From: Blautia sp.
Lineage (GTDB): Bacteria > Bacillota > Clostridia > Lachnospirales > Lachnospiraceae
Direction of reading: 5' to 3'
Length of the DNA: 64,000 bases
Assembly: GCA_021772055.1 (NCBI GenBank)
Contig: JAETNR010000001.1
Coordinates: forward strand, 1 to 64,000
Positions 36,196-44,286 of this stretch are shown in pieces. The position numbers and the translations under genes were made by a program. Each line of letters starts with the position of its first letter. The first letter of the stretch is position 1. The notes beneath the pieces were generated by a model. That model did no database searches and had not been told where the DNA came from. It worked only from the letters and a program-made list of their open reading frames with translations.

Positions 36196-36223
36196 TGATA
36201 TAGTATTTTACCTTAATAAGGTA
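36196..36223. promoter_or_regulatory. Extended -10 and palindrome in the ldh/barstar divergent region
   Basis: TGATATAGT (36196-36204) is an extended -10 reading towards the barstar-like gene. A perfect inverted repeat TACCTTAATAAGGTA (36209-36223; 7-bp arms around one base) lies at the expected transcription start and also within the upstream region of the divergent dehydrogenase. A shared operator is plausible. Confidence 0.4.
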
Positions 36224-36262
36224 TCCTGCAATGTACAAATTATTCGGAAGGAGGTAAAATGT

Positions 36263-36535
36263 ATGCAGGAAGTTTATATTAACGGAAGGGACTATGAAAC
36301 ACCGGAAGAAGTGCATGAATTTTTAAATGATGCACTGGATTGTCCGGGCTATTATGGGAGAAATCTATCAGCATTATATGACGTGCTGACAGAGCTGAGC
36401 GAAGATACCAGAATTGTGCTGAATCTTTCTGATGTAGATGACGATGGCATGATCGAATTTCTGGAACGCATGGCTGAGGTGATGACAGACGCTGCAGATG
36501 AAAATGACTATCTGGAAATTGAGATCGAACAATAA
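36263..36535 (+). CDS. Barstar-like protein (RNase inhibitor family)
   Basis: A 90-residue acidic protein with the barstar pattern: VYINGRDYETPEEVHEFLNDALDCPGYYGRNLSALYDVLTEL, where the D-x-PxYYGxNLDALxD segment is the family signature and the acidic face contacts barnase. Barstars bind and block barnase-type RNases in the cytosol. No RNase gene lies beside it. ATG 36263 has AAGGAGG seven bases upstream; the in-frame extension to 36146 has no ribosome site. It stands alone before a strong terminator. Confidence 0.9.
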   Translation: MQEVYINGRDYETPEEVHEFLNDALDCPGYYGRNLSALYDVLTELSEDTRIVLNLSDVDDDGMIEFLERMAEVMTDAADENDYLEIEIEQ

Positions 36536-36541
36536 CGAAAG

Positions 36542-36583
36542 AAAACTCTCCCGGGACGGAAAATAATCCCGGGAGAGTTTTTT
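36542..36583. terminator. Bidirectional terminator between barstar and aroA
   Basis: AAAACTCTCCCGGGA (36542-36556) pairs with TCCCGGGAGAGTTTT (36567-36581), with TTTTTT on the plus strand and TTTTC on the minus strand. It serves two convergent genes. Confidence 0.92.
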
Positions 36584-36593
36584 GCAGGATTCT

Positions 36594-37868
36594 TTATTGA
36601 CCAAGTGCATACAGATCCCTGTAGAAATCAGGGTAGGAAATATTGACACATTCTGCCCCCAGGATGTCCATGGTTCCGTCACAGATTGTTCCGGCAACGG
36701 CAAAGGACATGGCTACCCTGTGATCCATATGGGAGTCGATCAGGGCACCGTGAAGGGGAGCCCCGCCCCGTATGATCATGCCGTCCTCCGTTGCTTCGAT
36801 ATCTGCACCCATGCGCTTCAGATTATTTACCATGACCTCAATGCGGTTGGATTCCTTTACCTTCAGTTCCTGGGCATCCCGGATGACTGTGGTTCCCTCT
36901 GCAAAGGCCGCTATCACTGCAAGCATGGGGATTTCATCGATCAATGCAGGAATAATCTCTCCGCCGATTGCAGTTCCGTGAAGAGTGCTGAAACGAACCA
37001 GAAGGTCAGCCGTAGGCTCTCCATCCGCACAAACATTCATCAGGGTAATGTCCGCACCCATGTCCCGTAAGACACGTAAGATACCGTCACGTGTGGGATT
37101 GATTCCCACATTTTTGATCAGAATCTCACTGCCGGGGGTCAAAAGCCCTGCAGCAATAAAATAAGCTGCGGAGGAGATGTCTCCGGGCACATGAATCTCC
37201 CTGGCCCTAAGAATCGGGCCGGGAGCGATGGATGCAGTAGTTCCCCGGGATGTAACATCCGCTCCGAAATAGTTCAGCATGATTTCCGTATGATTTCTGG
37301 ACAGCACCGGTTCGGTTACACTTGTGATTCCATCCGCATACATTCCTGCAAGAAGCACACAGGACTTTACCTGTGCTGATGCGACAGGAGAGGTGTGGTG
37401 AACAGCCGAAAGGGGATGCCCGCTGATACGAAGAGGAGCGCAGTCATTTCCCCTGATGCTTTTAATGTCCGCACCCATGGAAAGAAGAGGCGTTATGATC
37501 CGTTTCATGGGACGGGTCTGAATGGAAGCATCTCCATTTAATTCCGATACAAAGTTCTGTCCTGAGAGAATGCCGGAGATCAGTCTGGTGGTGGTGCCGC
37601 TGTTTCCCACATCAAGGACGTCCTCCGGCGCACAAAGGCCGTACAGTCCTTTTCCGTGAACCAGGACTTCCTCTTTTGTGTTTTCAATCCGGATGCCCAT
37701 CTTGCGGAAACAGGAAATGGTGGAAAGACAGTCCGCACCATTTAAAAAATGAGTGATTCGTGTAGTCCCGTCTGCCAGTGAGCCGAACATGACTGCTCTG
37801 TGGGAAATAGATTTGTCTCCGGGGACTTCCATTTCTCCTCTTAAAGAGGTTTGTTTTTTTATTTCCAT
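36594..37868 (-). CDS. aroA: 3-phosphoshikimate 1-carboxyvinyltransferase (EPSP synthase)
   Basis: A 424-residue shikimate-pathway enzyme joining shikimate-3-phosphate and PEP. Motifs seen: PGDKSISHRAVMFGSLADG, LDVGNSGTTTRLISGIL, GDASIQTRPMKR, ISSAAYFIAAGLL, IPMLAVIAAFAEGTT, KVKESNRIEVMVNNLKRMGA and DHRVAMSFAVAG. Key Lys, Arg and Asp/Glu residues of the active site are present. It lies ten bases downstream of tyrA on the same strand, so both are co-transcribed for aromatic amino-acid synthesis. Confidence 0.96.
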   Translation of the reverse strand: MEIKKQTSLRGEMEVPGDKSISHRAVMFGSLADGTTRITHFLNGADCLSTISCFRKMGIRIENTKEEVLVHGKGLYGLCAPEDVLDVGNSGTTTRLISGILSGQNFVSELNGDASIQTRPMKRIITPLLSMGADIKSIRGNDCAPLRISGHPLSAVHHTSPVASAQVKSCVLLAGMYADGITSVTEPVLSRNHTEIMLNYFGADVTSRGTTASIAPGPILRAREIHVPGDISSAAYFIAAGLLTPGSEILIKNVGINPTRDGILRVLRDMGADITLMNVCADGEPTADLLVRFSTLHGTAIGGEIIPALIDEIPMLAVIAAFAEGTTVIRDAQELKVKESNRIEVMVNNLKRMGADIEATEDGMIIRGGAPLHGALIDSHMDHRVAMSFAVAGTICDGTMDILGAECVNISYPDFYRDLYALGQ

Positions 37869-37878
37869 AAGTCAATAC

Positions 37879-38970
37879 CTACCGTTCGTATACAATATAG
37901 TTTCGTTTTTTTAGAAGAGCAATTGCTTCTTTCAGGGCATTCTCCTCATAGAATTCAATTTTCAGAACCCCTTGTTCAAATTCCCTGTTGTGGATGATCC
38001 CTATATTTTTGATATTGATGTTATCCATGGCAAGAATAGTAGCAATGGTAGCAATGCCACCTGCCTCATCGGCGATATCCAGATAGAGCACATGCAGCTT
38101 GCTGATGGGACCGTTTGAGGTCATATCAATGGAATCGCGGTAGTCCTTGGAGCTTGAAAACATCTGATAAAGGTTGTCTGCCTCCTGATTGTCGATGGTG
38201 CAGCGGATCTGGATCAGCATGCGGATATATTCATCCAGCACGGTAGATATATTGCTTTTATTTTCCAGACAGATCTGCTGCCACATAACCGGAGAGGAGG
38301 AAGCAATCCTGGTAATATCCCGAAAGCCGCCTGCAGCAATGGTTTTCATATATTCCTGGTCATTGTCCAGGGCATTTACTAGATTTACCAAAGCAGAAGC
38401 GATGATATGGGGCAGGTGGCTTACTCCTGCTGTAATGAAATCATGCTCCTGGGCAGTAAGTACCATGGGAATCGCACCAAGAGACGAAACCAGTTCTGTA
38501 AAGTCTGTTAAAGATTCCAGCGCTACTTCACCGCCCGGGGTAATGATATAATAGGCATTCTCCAGAAGGCGTTCACTGGAACTTGAAAATCCGCTGCGCT
38601 CCGAACCTGCCATAGGATGCCCGCCGATAAAATTCCGCTCCATGCCAAGCTCTTCCACACGCTGGTGGATGATCCCTTTTACGCTGCCCACATCGGTGAT
38701 AATGCAGTGAGCTGAGATGACGTCTTTTAAATATATAAGATAATTCAGGTTATGTTCCACAGGAGCGCACAGAAAGATATAATCGCAGGTGCCGTAACGC
38801 TCATCCTGTTTCTCCAGAACTGCATCAATGGTATTGCTGCTAAGTGCTGCAGCAAGAGTTTCTTTATGGCTGGCATAAGCCAGAAGGCGGTAATCCGGGT
38901 GGACCTTACGGATCGCTTTGGCGATGGAACCGCCGATCAGTCCAAGACCGATAAAAGCTATGGTTTTCAT
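37879..38970 (-). CDS. tyrA: Prephenate dehydrogenase with C-terminal ACT domain
   Basis: A 363-residue enzyme of tyrosine synthesis. The N-terminal NAD fold IAFIGLGLIGGSIAKAIRK is followed by DYIFLCAPVEHNL, TDVGSVKGIIHQ, FIGGHPMAGSERSGF (catalytic His region) and SHLPHIIASALVN. The C-terminal about 75 residues (LHVLYLDIADEAGGIATIATILAMDNINIKNIGI) are an ACT domain, the usual site for tyrosine feedback. ATG 38970 begins the NAD fold; the in-frame extension to 39102 crosses the promoter. AAAGGA lies about 12 bases upstream. Confidence 0.94.
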   Translation of the reverse strand: MKTIAFIGLGLIGGSIAKAIRKVHPDYRLLAYASHKETLAAALSSNTIDAVLEKQDERYGTCDYIFLCAPVEHNLNYLIYLKDVISAHCIITDVGSVKGIIHQRVEELGMERNFIGGHPMAGSERSGFSSSSERLLENAYYIITPGGEVALESLTDFTELVSSLGAIPMVLTAQEHDFITAGVSHLPHIIASALVNLVNALDNDQEYMKTIAAGGFRDITRIASSSPVMWQQICLENKSNISTVLDEYIRMLIQIRCTIDNQEADNLYQMFSSSKDYRDSIDMTSNGPISKLHVLYLDIADEAGGIATIATILAMDNINIKNIGIIHNREFEQGVLKIEFYEENALKEAIALLKKRNYIVYER

Positions 38971-39073
38971 GGTGAATATGTATCCTTTCCGGTAACAAGA
39001 TCTCTTAGCCGGCAGTTTTTTTCTGTCATGAAGCTGCCGCAATAATACTATATTATAGTAAAAGTCTCTGTCT

Positions 39074-39102
39074 ATTGTAAGAGATACGGCGAAAAAAGTC
39101 AA
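39074..39102 (-). promoter_or_regulatory. Promoter of tyrA-aroA
   Basis: On the minus strand TTGACT (complement of 39097-39102), exactly 17 bases, TACAAT (complement of 39074-39079). Confidence 0.75.
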
Positions 39103-39171
39103 TTGTCTGTGAAATTGACAATATTTCTACAAGAAAATCATAAAAAAACTTGTTAAAAAGATATAAAATAC

Positions 39172-39200
39172 TTGAAAGTTGCTCTAATTTTTAGTAGAAT
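39172..39200 (+). promoter_or_regulatory. Promoter of the EF-G-like gene
   Basis: TTGAAA (39172-39177), a 17-base spacer and TAGAAT (39195-39200), 34 bases before the start codon. Confidence 0.7.
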
Positions 39201-39234
39201 ATGAACATATTAGACAAACAGGGAGGTATTACAT

Positions 39235-41325
39235 ATGGACGTTTTTAGAACTGACCGAATTAGAAATGTAGTCCTATTAGGTCATGGCGGTGCTGGTAAA
39301 ACTACTTTAGCAGAGGCAATGGCTTATCTGGCAGGAATGACAAACCGCCTCGGCAGAGTTGAGGATGGAAATACAGTCAGCGATTTCGACAAAGAAGAAA
39401 TTAAGAGACATTTTTCAATCTCTACCACACTGATTCCGGTACCCTGGAACAAGATGAAAGTCAATGTTCTTGATACTCCTGGATACTTCGATTTCGTGGG
39501 TGAAGTTGAAGAGGCAGTCGGTGCAGCAGATGCAGCAATCATTGTTGTTTCTGGCAAAGCAGGCGTTCAGGTTGGAACTCAGAAGGCATGGAATCTTTGT
39601 GAAAAGTACAAACTTCCGCGTATGATTTTTGTAACAGATATGGATGTGGATGATGTCAGCTATCGTAAGGTTGTGGAAGAGCTGACAGAACTTTACGGAA
39701 AAAAGATTGCTCCGCTGCATTTCCCGATTCGTGAAGACGGTAAATTTGTCGGTTATGTGAATGTTGTAAAACAGGCCGGACGTAAATATATTGACAAGGG
39801 TAAGAAGGAAGAATGTGATATTCCGGAATACCTGAATGAATATCTTGAAAAGTATCATGAAATCCTGATGGAATCCGTAGCAGAGACCAGTGAGGAGTTT
39901 ATGGATCGTTACTTCGAGGGAGACGAGTTCTCCGTAACAGAGGTTTCCGCAGCGCTGGCTACCAACGTACAGGAAGCAAGCATTGTTCCCGTATGCATGG
40001 GCTCTCCGGTAAATCTTCGCGGCGTATCCAACCTGCTGGACGATATCTGCGGCTATTTCCCAAGCCCGGATAAACGCCACTGCAATGGTATTGCACAGAA
40101 AACCAACGAGATCTACGAAGCTAATTATGATTTTGCAAAAGCGAAATCTGCTTATGTATGGAAAACCATCGTGGATCCGTTCCTTGGCAAATATTCTCTG
40201 ATCAAGGTTTGCTCCGGTGTTATCAAATCCGATGACACGCTCATTAATGTTGAGAAAGGCGAAGAAGAGCGCCTGAACAAGCTGTATGTTCTGGAAGGCT
40301 CCAAGCCTATCGAAGTTCCTGAGCTTCATGCAGGGGATATTGGCGCCATTGCCAAATTAAACAGCGTACAGACCGGCGACAGCCTTGGCACAAAGGCGAA
40401 CCCGATCCTTTATCCGAAGACGGTCATTTCCACACCTTATACTTATAAGAGATATAAGGCAGTCAAGAAGGGCGATGAGGATAAGATTTCTCAGGCTCTT
40501 TCCAGAATGATGAGTGAGGATAAGACCCTTAAGTCTGTGAATGATTCTGCAAACCGACAGACATTACTTTACGGCATGGGTGACCAGCATCTGGACATTG
40601 TTGTAAACAAACTGAAAGAGCGCTATAAGGTAGATATTGAGCTTTCCAAGCCGAAGGTTCCGTTCCGGGAGACCATCCGCAAGAACTCCGACGTAGAAGG
40701 CAAGCATAAGAAACAGTCCGGCGGACATGGACAGTACGGCCACGTAAAAATGCGTTTTGCTCCGTCCGGCGATCTGGAGACACCTTATGAATTTGAGCAG
40801 GTTGTTGTGGGCGGTGCTGTTCCGAAGAACTATTTCCCTGCAGTAGAAAAAGGCCTGCAGGAATGCGTTCTGAAGGGGCCTCTGGCTGCTTATCCGGTTG
40901 TGGGCGTAAAAGCAACCCTGTACGATGGTTCCTACCATCCGGTAGACTCTTCGGAAATGGCATTTAAGATGGCTACCATCCTTGCATTCAAAAAAGGCTT
41001 TATGGATGCTTCCCCGGTTCTCCTTGAGCCGATCGTATCCATGAAGGTAACGGTTCCGGATAAATTTACCGGCGATGCCATGGGCGATCTGAACAAACGC
41101 CGCGGACGTGTCCTTGGCATGAATCCTGACCATGCAGGAAATACCATCATCGAAGCAGATGTGCCGATGCTGGAGATTTACGGATATTCCACAGATCTTC
41201 GTTCCATGACAGGCGGAAGCGGTGACTTCTCCTATACTTTTGCCCGCTATGAGCAGGCTCCAAGTGATATTCAGGCAAAAGAAATCGAAGCAAGAGCAAA
41301 CAATTCAGATAACAGTGAGGATTGA
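39235..41325 (+). CDS. Elongation factor G-like GTPase (EF-G paralogue)
   Basis: A 696-residue, five-domain translational GTPase. The P-loop reads LLGHGGAGKTTLAEAM (residues about 15-30) instead of the AHIDAGKTT of housekeeping EF-G; the G3 is DTPGYFDFVGEVEEAVG. The G4 site that should be NKxD reads TDMD (FVTDMDVDD, about residues 132-140), so the guanine-specifying Asn is absent. Domain IV/V motifs KKQSGGHGQYGHVKM and GRVLGMNPDHAGNTIIEADVPMLEIYGYSTDLRSMTGGSGDFSY are present. It belongs to the second EF-G class of Clostridia whose job is poorly known; it may act in ribosome recycling or as a conditional translocase. It is not the str-operon fusA. Confidence 0.85.
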   Translation: MDVFRTDRIRNVVLLGHGGAGKTTLAEAMAYLAGMTNRLGRVEDGNTVSDFDKEEIKRHFSISTTLIPVPWNKMKVNVLDTPGYFDFVGEVEEAVGAADAAIIVVSGKAGVQVGTQKAWNLCEKYKLPRMIFVTDMDVDDVSYRKVVEELTELYGKKIAPLHFPIREDGKFVGYVNVVKQAGRKYIDKGKKEECDIPEYLNEYLEKYHEILMESVAETSEEFMDRYFEGDEFSVTEVSAALATNVQEASIVPVCMGSPVNLRGVSNLLDDICGYFPSPDKRHCNGIAQKTNEIYEANYDFAKAKSAYVWKTIVDPFLGKYSLIKVCSGVIKSDDTLINVEKGEEERLNKLYVLEGSKPIEVPELHAGDIGAIAKLNSVQTGDSLGTKANPILYPKTVISTPYTYKRYKAVKKGDEDKISQALSRMMSEDKTLKSVNDSANRQTLLYGMGDQHLDIVVNKLKERYKVDIELSKPKVPFRETIRKNSDVEGKHKKQSGGHGQYGHVKMRFAPSGDLETPYEFEQVVVGGAVPKNYFPAVEKGLQECVLKGPLAAYPVVGVKATLYDGSYHPVDSSEMAFKMATILAFKKGFMDASPVLLEPIVSMKVTVPDKFTGDAMGDLNKRRGRVLGMNPDHAGNTIIEADVPMLEIYGYSTDLRSMTGGSGDFSYTFARYEQAPSDIQAKEIEARANNSDNSED

Positions 41326-41365
41326 TTCCGACTGAAAAACATCATTCCGGCAATAGAATTCGTCC

Positions 41366-41394
41366 TTGACAAATGCCTTGTTACTGGTTAGAAT
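41366..41394 (+). promoter_or_regulatory. Promoter of the leuS T-box transcript
   Basis: TTGACA (41366-41371), 17 bases, TAGAAT (41389-41394), just upstream of the T-box leader. Confidence 0.8.
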
Positions 41395-41400
41395 GTCAAG

Positions 41401-41662
41401 TAGTGAAATAAATAAAGACTTGGAAGAGGAATAGTAGGAGATATCATATGTTCAGAGAGCTGCCGGGTGGTGTGAGGCAGTGATGTGAGGTTCTGAACTC
41501 ACCTTGGAGTTGCCGGAGTGAAGGTTGGATTTATCAGGATCCATACTGCTGTAGTTCCGGACGGTCATCCCCGTTACAGGATAAAGAGTGCATCGGAGTT
41601 ATCCGGTGAATTAGAGTGGTACCACGGTTGCCCCGTCTCTATTTTGAGACGGGGTTTCTTTT
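41401..41662 (+). promoter_or_regulatory. Leucine T-box leader of leuS
   Basis: The leader has the T-box core AGTGGTACCACGG (41615-41627), whose TGGT pairs with the uncharged tRNA end. An intrinsic terminator follows: CCCCGTCTC (41631-41639) with GAGACGGGG (41646-41654), then TTTCTTTT. In Stem I the bulge before ACCTTGGAG reads CTC (41498-41500), a leucine codon, matching the downstream leuS. When uncharged tRNA-Leu accumulates, it should bind and allow read-through. Confidence 0.92.
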
Positions 41663-41716
41663 ATATCATATATCGCACAGGTATCACGGAAAGATTACTT
41701 TTAGGAGGAATGAATC

Positions 41717-44134
41717 ATGGCTGCACCTTACAACCATAAAGCCATTGAAGCCAAATGGCGCGTCAACTGGGAAAAGAACCCGGTAAATGTAAATGACGGA
41801 AAGAAACCGAAATATTACTGCCTGGATATGTTTCCGTATCCGTCCGGCAACGGCCTTCATGTAGGACACTGGAGAGGCTACGTGATTTCTGACGTATGGA
41901 GCCGCTACAAAATGCTTCAGGGCTATTACCTGATCCATCCCATGGGATGGGACGCTTTCGGCCTTCCGGCAGAGAACTACGCCATCAAGATGGGCGTACA
42001 TCCTGCGATTTCCACAGCCGAAAATGTAAAGAATATCAAAAAGCAGATCAACGACATTGCTGCTATTTATGACTGGGATATGGAAGTCAATACCACAGAT
42101 CCCGACTTCTATAAATGGACCCAGTGGATTTTTGTAAAAATGTTCAAGGAAGGTCTTGCATATGAAAAGGAATTCCCTATCAACTGGTGTCCGTCCTGTA
42201 AGACAGGCCTTGCCAATGAGGAAGTAGTAAACGGCTGCTGCGAGCGCTGCGGTGCAACGGTAACCAAGAAGAACCTTCGCCAATGGATGCTGCGTATCAC
42301 CAAATATGCAGATCGTCTGTTAAATGACCTGGATAAGCTTGACTGGCCGGAAAAGGTAAAAAAAATGCAGACAGACTGGATCGGCAAATCCTATGGCGCA
42401 GAGGTGGACTTCCCTGTAGAAGGAAGAGAAGAGAAGATCACTGTCTATACCACAAGGCCGGATACCCTTCACGGCGCTACCTTCATGGTACTTGCCCCGG
42501 AACATGCCATGGCAAAATCCCTGGCAACGGATGAAACAAGGGAAGCAGTGGAGAAATATATTTTTGACGCATCCATGAAGTCTAATGTGGACCGCCTTCA
42601 GGATAAAGAAAAGACGGGAGTATTTACCGGAACCTATGCCATCAACCCGCTAAACGGAGCGAAAGTTCCTATCTGGCTTTCTGATTATGTACTTGCCGAC
42701 TATGGTACAGGCGCAATTATGTGTGTACCTGCACATGATGACCGTGACTTTGAATTTGCAACCAAATTCAACATTCCTATCATTCAGGTCATTGCAAAGG
42801 ATGGCAAGGAAATCGAAAACATGACGGAAGCCTATACCGAAGCATCGGGAACCATGATCAATTCCGGAGAATGGAACGGCATGGAATCCGCTGTCCTGAA
42901 AAAGGAAGCTCCGATCATGATCGAAAAGATGGGGATTGGCCGTAAGACAGTGAATTATAAACTTCGTGACTGGGTATTTTCCCGTCAGCGCTACTGGGGC
43001 GAGCCGATCCCAATCGTACACTGCCCGAAATGCGGTGCGGTACCAGTACCGGAAGATCAGCTTCCGTTAAGACTTCCGGAGGTAGAGAGCTATCAGCCTA
43101 CAGGAACCGGAGAATCTCCGCTGGCAGCCATTGATGAATGGGTAAATACCACATGTCCGTGCTGCGGCGCTCCTGCAAAACGTGAGACAAACACCATGCC
43201 TCAGTGGGCAGGCTCCTCCTGGTACTTCCTGCGCTATGTAGATAGCAAGAACGATAAGGAGCTTGTTTCCAAAGAAAAAGCAGACAAATACCTGCCTGTA
43301 GATATGTATATCGGCGGTGTGGAACATGCAGTACTGCATCTTCTGTACTCCAGATTCTATACCAAATTCCTGTATGATATCGGTGTCGTAGATTTTGATG
43401 AGCCGTTTACCAAGCTGTTTAACCAGGGAATGATCACCGGCAAGAACGGTATCAAGATGAGTAAATCCAAAGGAAATGTGGTTTCACCGGACGATCTGGT
43501 ACGTGATTACGGATGCGATTCCCTGAGAATGTACGAGCTGTTCGTAGGACCGCCGGAACTGGATGCAGAGTGGGATGACCGTGGTATTGACGGTGTTTCC
43601 CGTTTCCTGAAGCGCTTCTGGGGACTGGCTCTGGACAGCATTGAGAAGGATGTGCCTGCAACCAGAGAAATGATCAAAATACGCCACAAAATGGTTTACG
43701 AGATCACCCAGCGTCTGGAGTCCTTCAGCCTGAATACGGTCATTTCCGGCTTTATGGAATACAATAATAAGCTCATTGACCTTGCGAAGAAATCCGGCGG
43801 TGCAGTAGATAAAGAAACCATCGAGACAGCAGTGATCCTTCTTGCTCCTTTTGCTCCGCATATTACAGAGGAACTTTGGGAAATGCTTGGACATACGGAT
43901 TCCGTATTCCATGCAAAGTGGCCTGCTCACGATGAGGAAGCCATGAAGGATGACGAAATCGAGGTCCCCGTACAGATCAACGGCAAAACCCGTGCAGTCA
44001 TCGGCATTCCTGCAGACTGCTCCAAGGAAGAAGCCATCGCGAAGGGAAAAGAAGCCATCGCAGATAAGCTTACCGGAAATATCATCAAGGAAATCTATGT
44101 TCCGAAGAAGATTATTAATATTGTGCAGAAATAA
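41717..44134 (+). CDS. leuS: Leucyl-tRNA synthetase
   Basis: An 805-residue class I synthetase. The HIGH motif region is MFPYPSGNGLHVGHWRGY (about residues 36-53), with HPMGWDAFGLPAENYAIK, the zinc-type Cys clusters (WCPSCKTGLANEEV, CCERCG; CPKCG, CPCCG), the CP1 editing domain with TTRPDTLHGATFMVLAPEH, and the KMSKS motif in GIKMSKSKGNVVSPDD (about residue 580). It charges tRNA-Leu. AGGAGG precedes the ATG. It is controlled by the T-box just upstream. Confidence 0.97.
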   Translation: MAAPYNHKAIEAKWRVNWEKNPVNVNDGKKPKYYCLDMFPYPSGNGLHVGHWRGYVISDVWSRYKMLQGYYLIHPMGWDAFGLPAENYAIKMGVHPAISTAENVKNIKKQINDIAAIYDWDMEVNTTDPDFYKWTQWIFVKMFKEGLAYEKEFPINWCPSCKTGLANEEVVNGCCERCGATVTKKNLRQWMLRITKYADRLLNDLDKLDWPEKVKKMQTDWIGKSYGAEVDFPVEGREEKITVYTTRPDTLHGATFMVLAPEHAMAKSLATDETREAVEKYIFDASMKSNVDRLQDKEKTGVFTGTYAINPLNGAKVPIWLSDYVLADYGTGAIMCVPAHDDRDFEFATKFNIPIIQVIAKDGKEIENMTEAYTEASGTMINSGEWNGMESAVLKKEAPIMIEKMGIGRKTVNYKLRDWVFSRQRYWGEPIPIVHCPKCGAVPVPEDQLPLRLPEVESYQPTGTGESPLAAIDEWVNTTCPCCGAPAKRETNTMPQWAGSSWYFLRYVDSKNDKELVSKEKADKYLPVDMYIGGVEHAVLHLLYSRFYTKFLYDIGVVDFDEPFTKLFNQGMITGKNGIKMSKSKGNVVSPDDLVRDYGCDSLRMYELFVGPPELDAEWDDRGIDGVSRFLKRFWGLALDSIEKDVPATREMIKIRHKMVYEITQRLESFSLNTVISGFMEYNNKLIDLAKKSGGAVDKETIETAVILLAPFAPHITEELWEMLGHTDSVFHAKWPAHDEEAMKDDEIEVPVQINGKTRAVIGIPADCSKEEAIAKGKEAIADKLTGNIIKEIYVPKKIINIVQK

Positions 44135-44174
44135 AGAGAAAAGAAAGTCATATTTCAAAGGCAGCAAAAGAAAT

Positions 44175-44212
44175 GGTGCAGGTAGCGGAAACACTATCTG
44201 CGCCGTTTTTTT
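44175..44212 (+). terminator. Intrinsic terminator after leuS
   Basis: GGTGCAGGTAG (44175-44185) pairs, with two G-T wobbles, with CTATCTGCGCC (44194-44204), followed by GTTTTTTT. Confidence 0.8.
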
Positions 44213-44286
44213 GCAATGAAAGCGAGGAATACAGGACAAGAAGGAGCTTATGTTAGACTGGGAAAAAAGCGAAAGGGCGGATGTTC

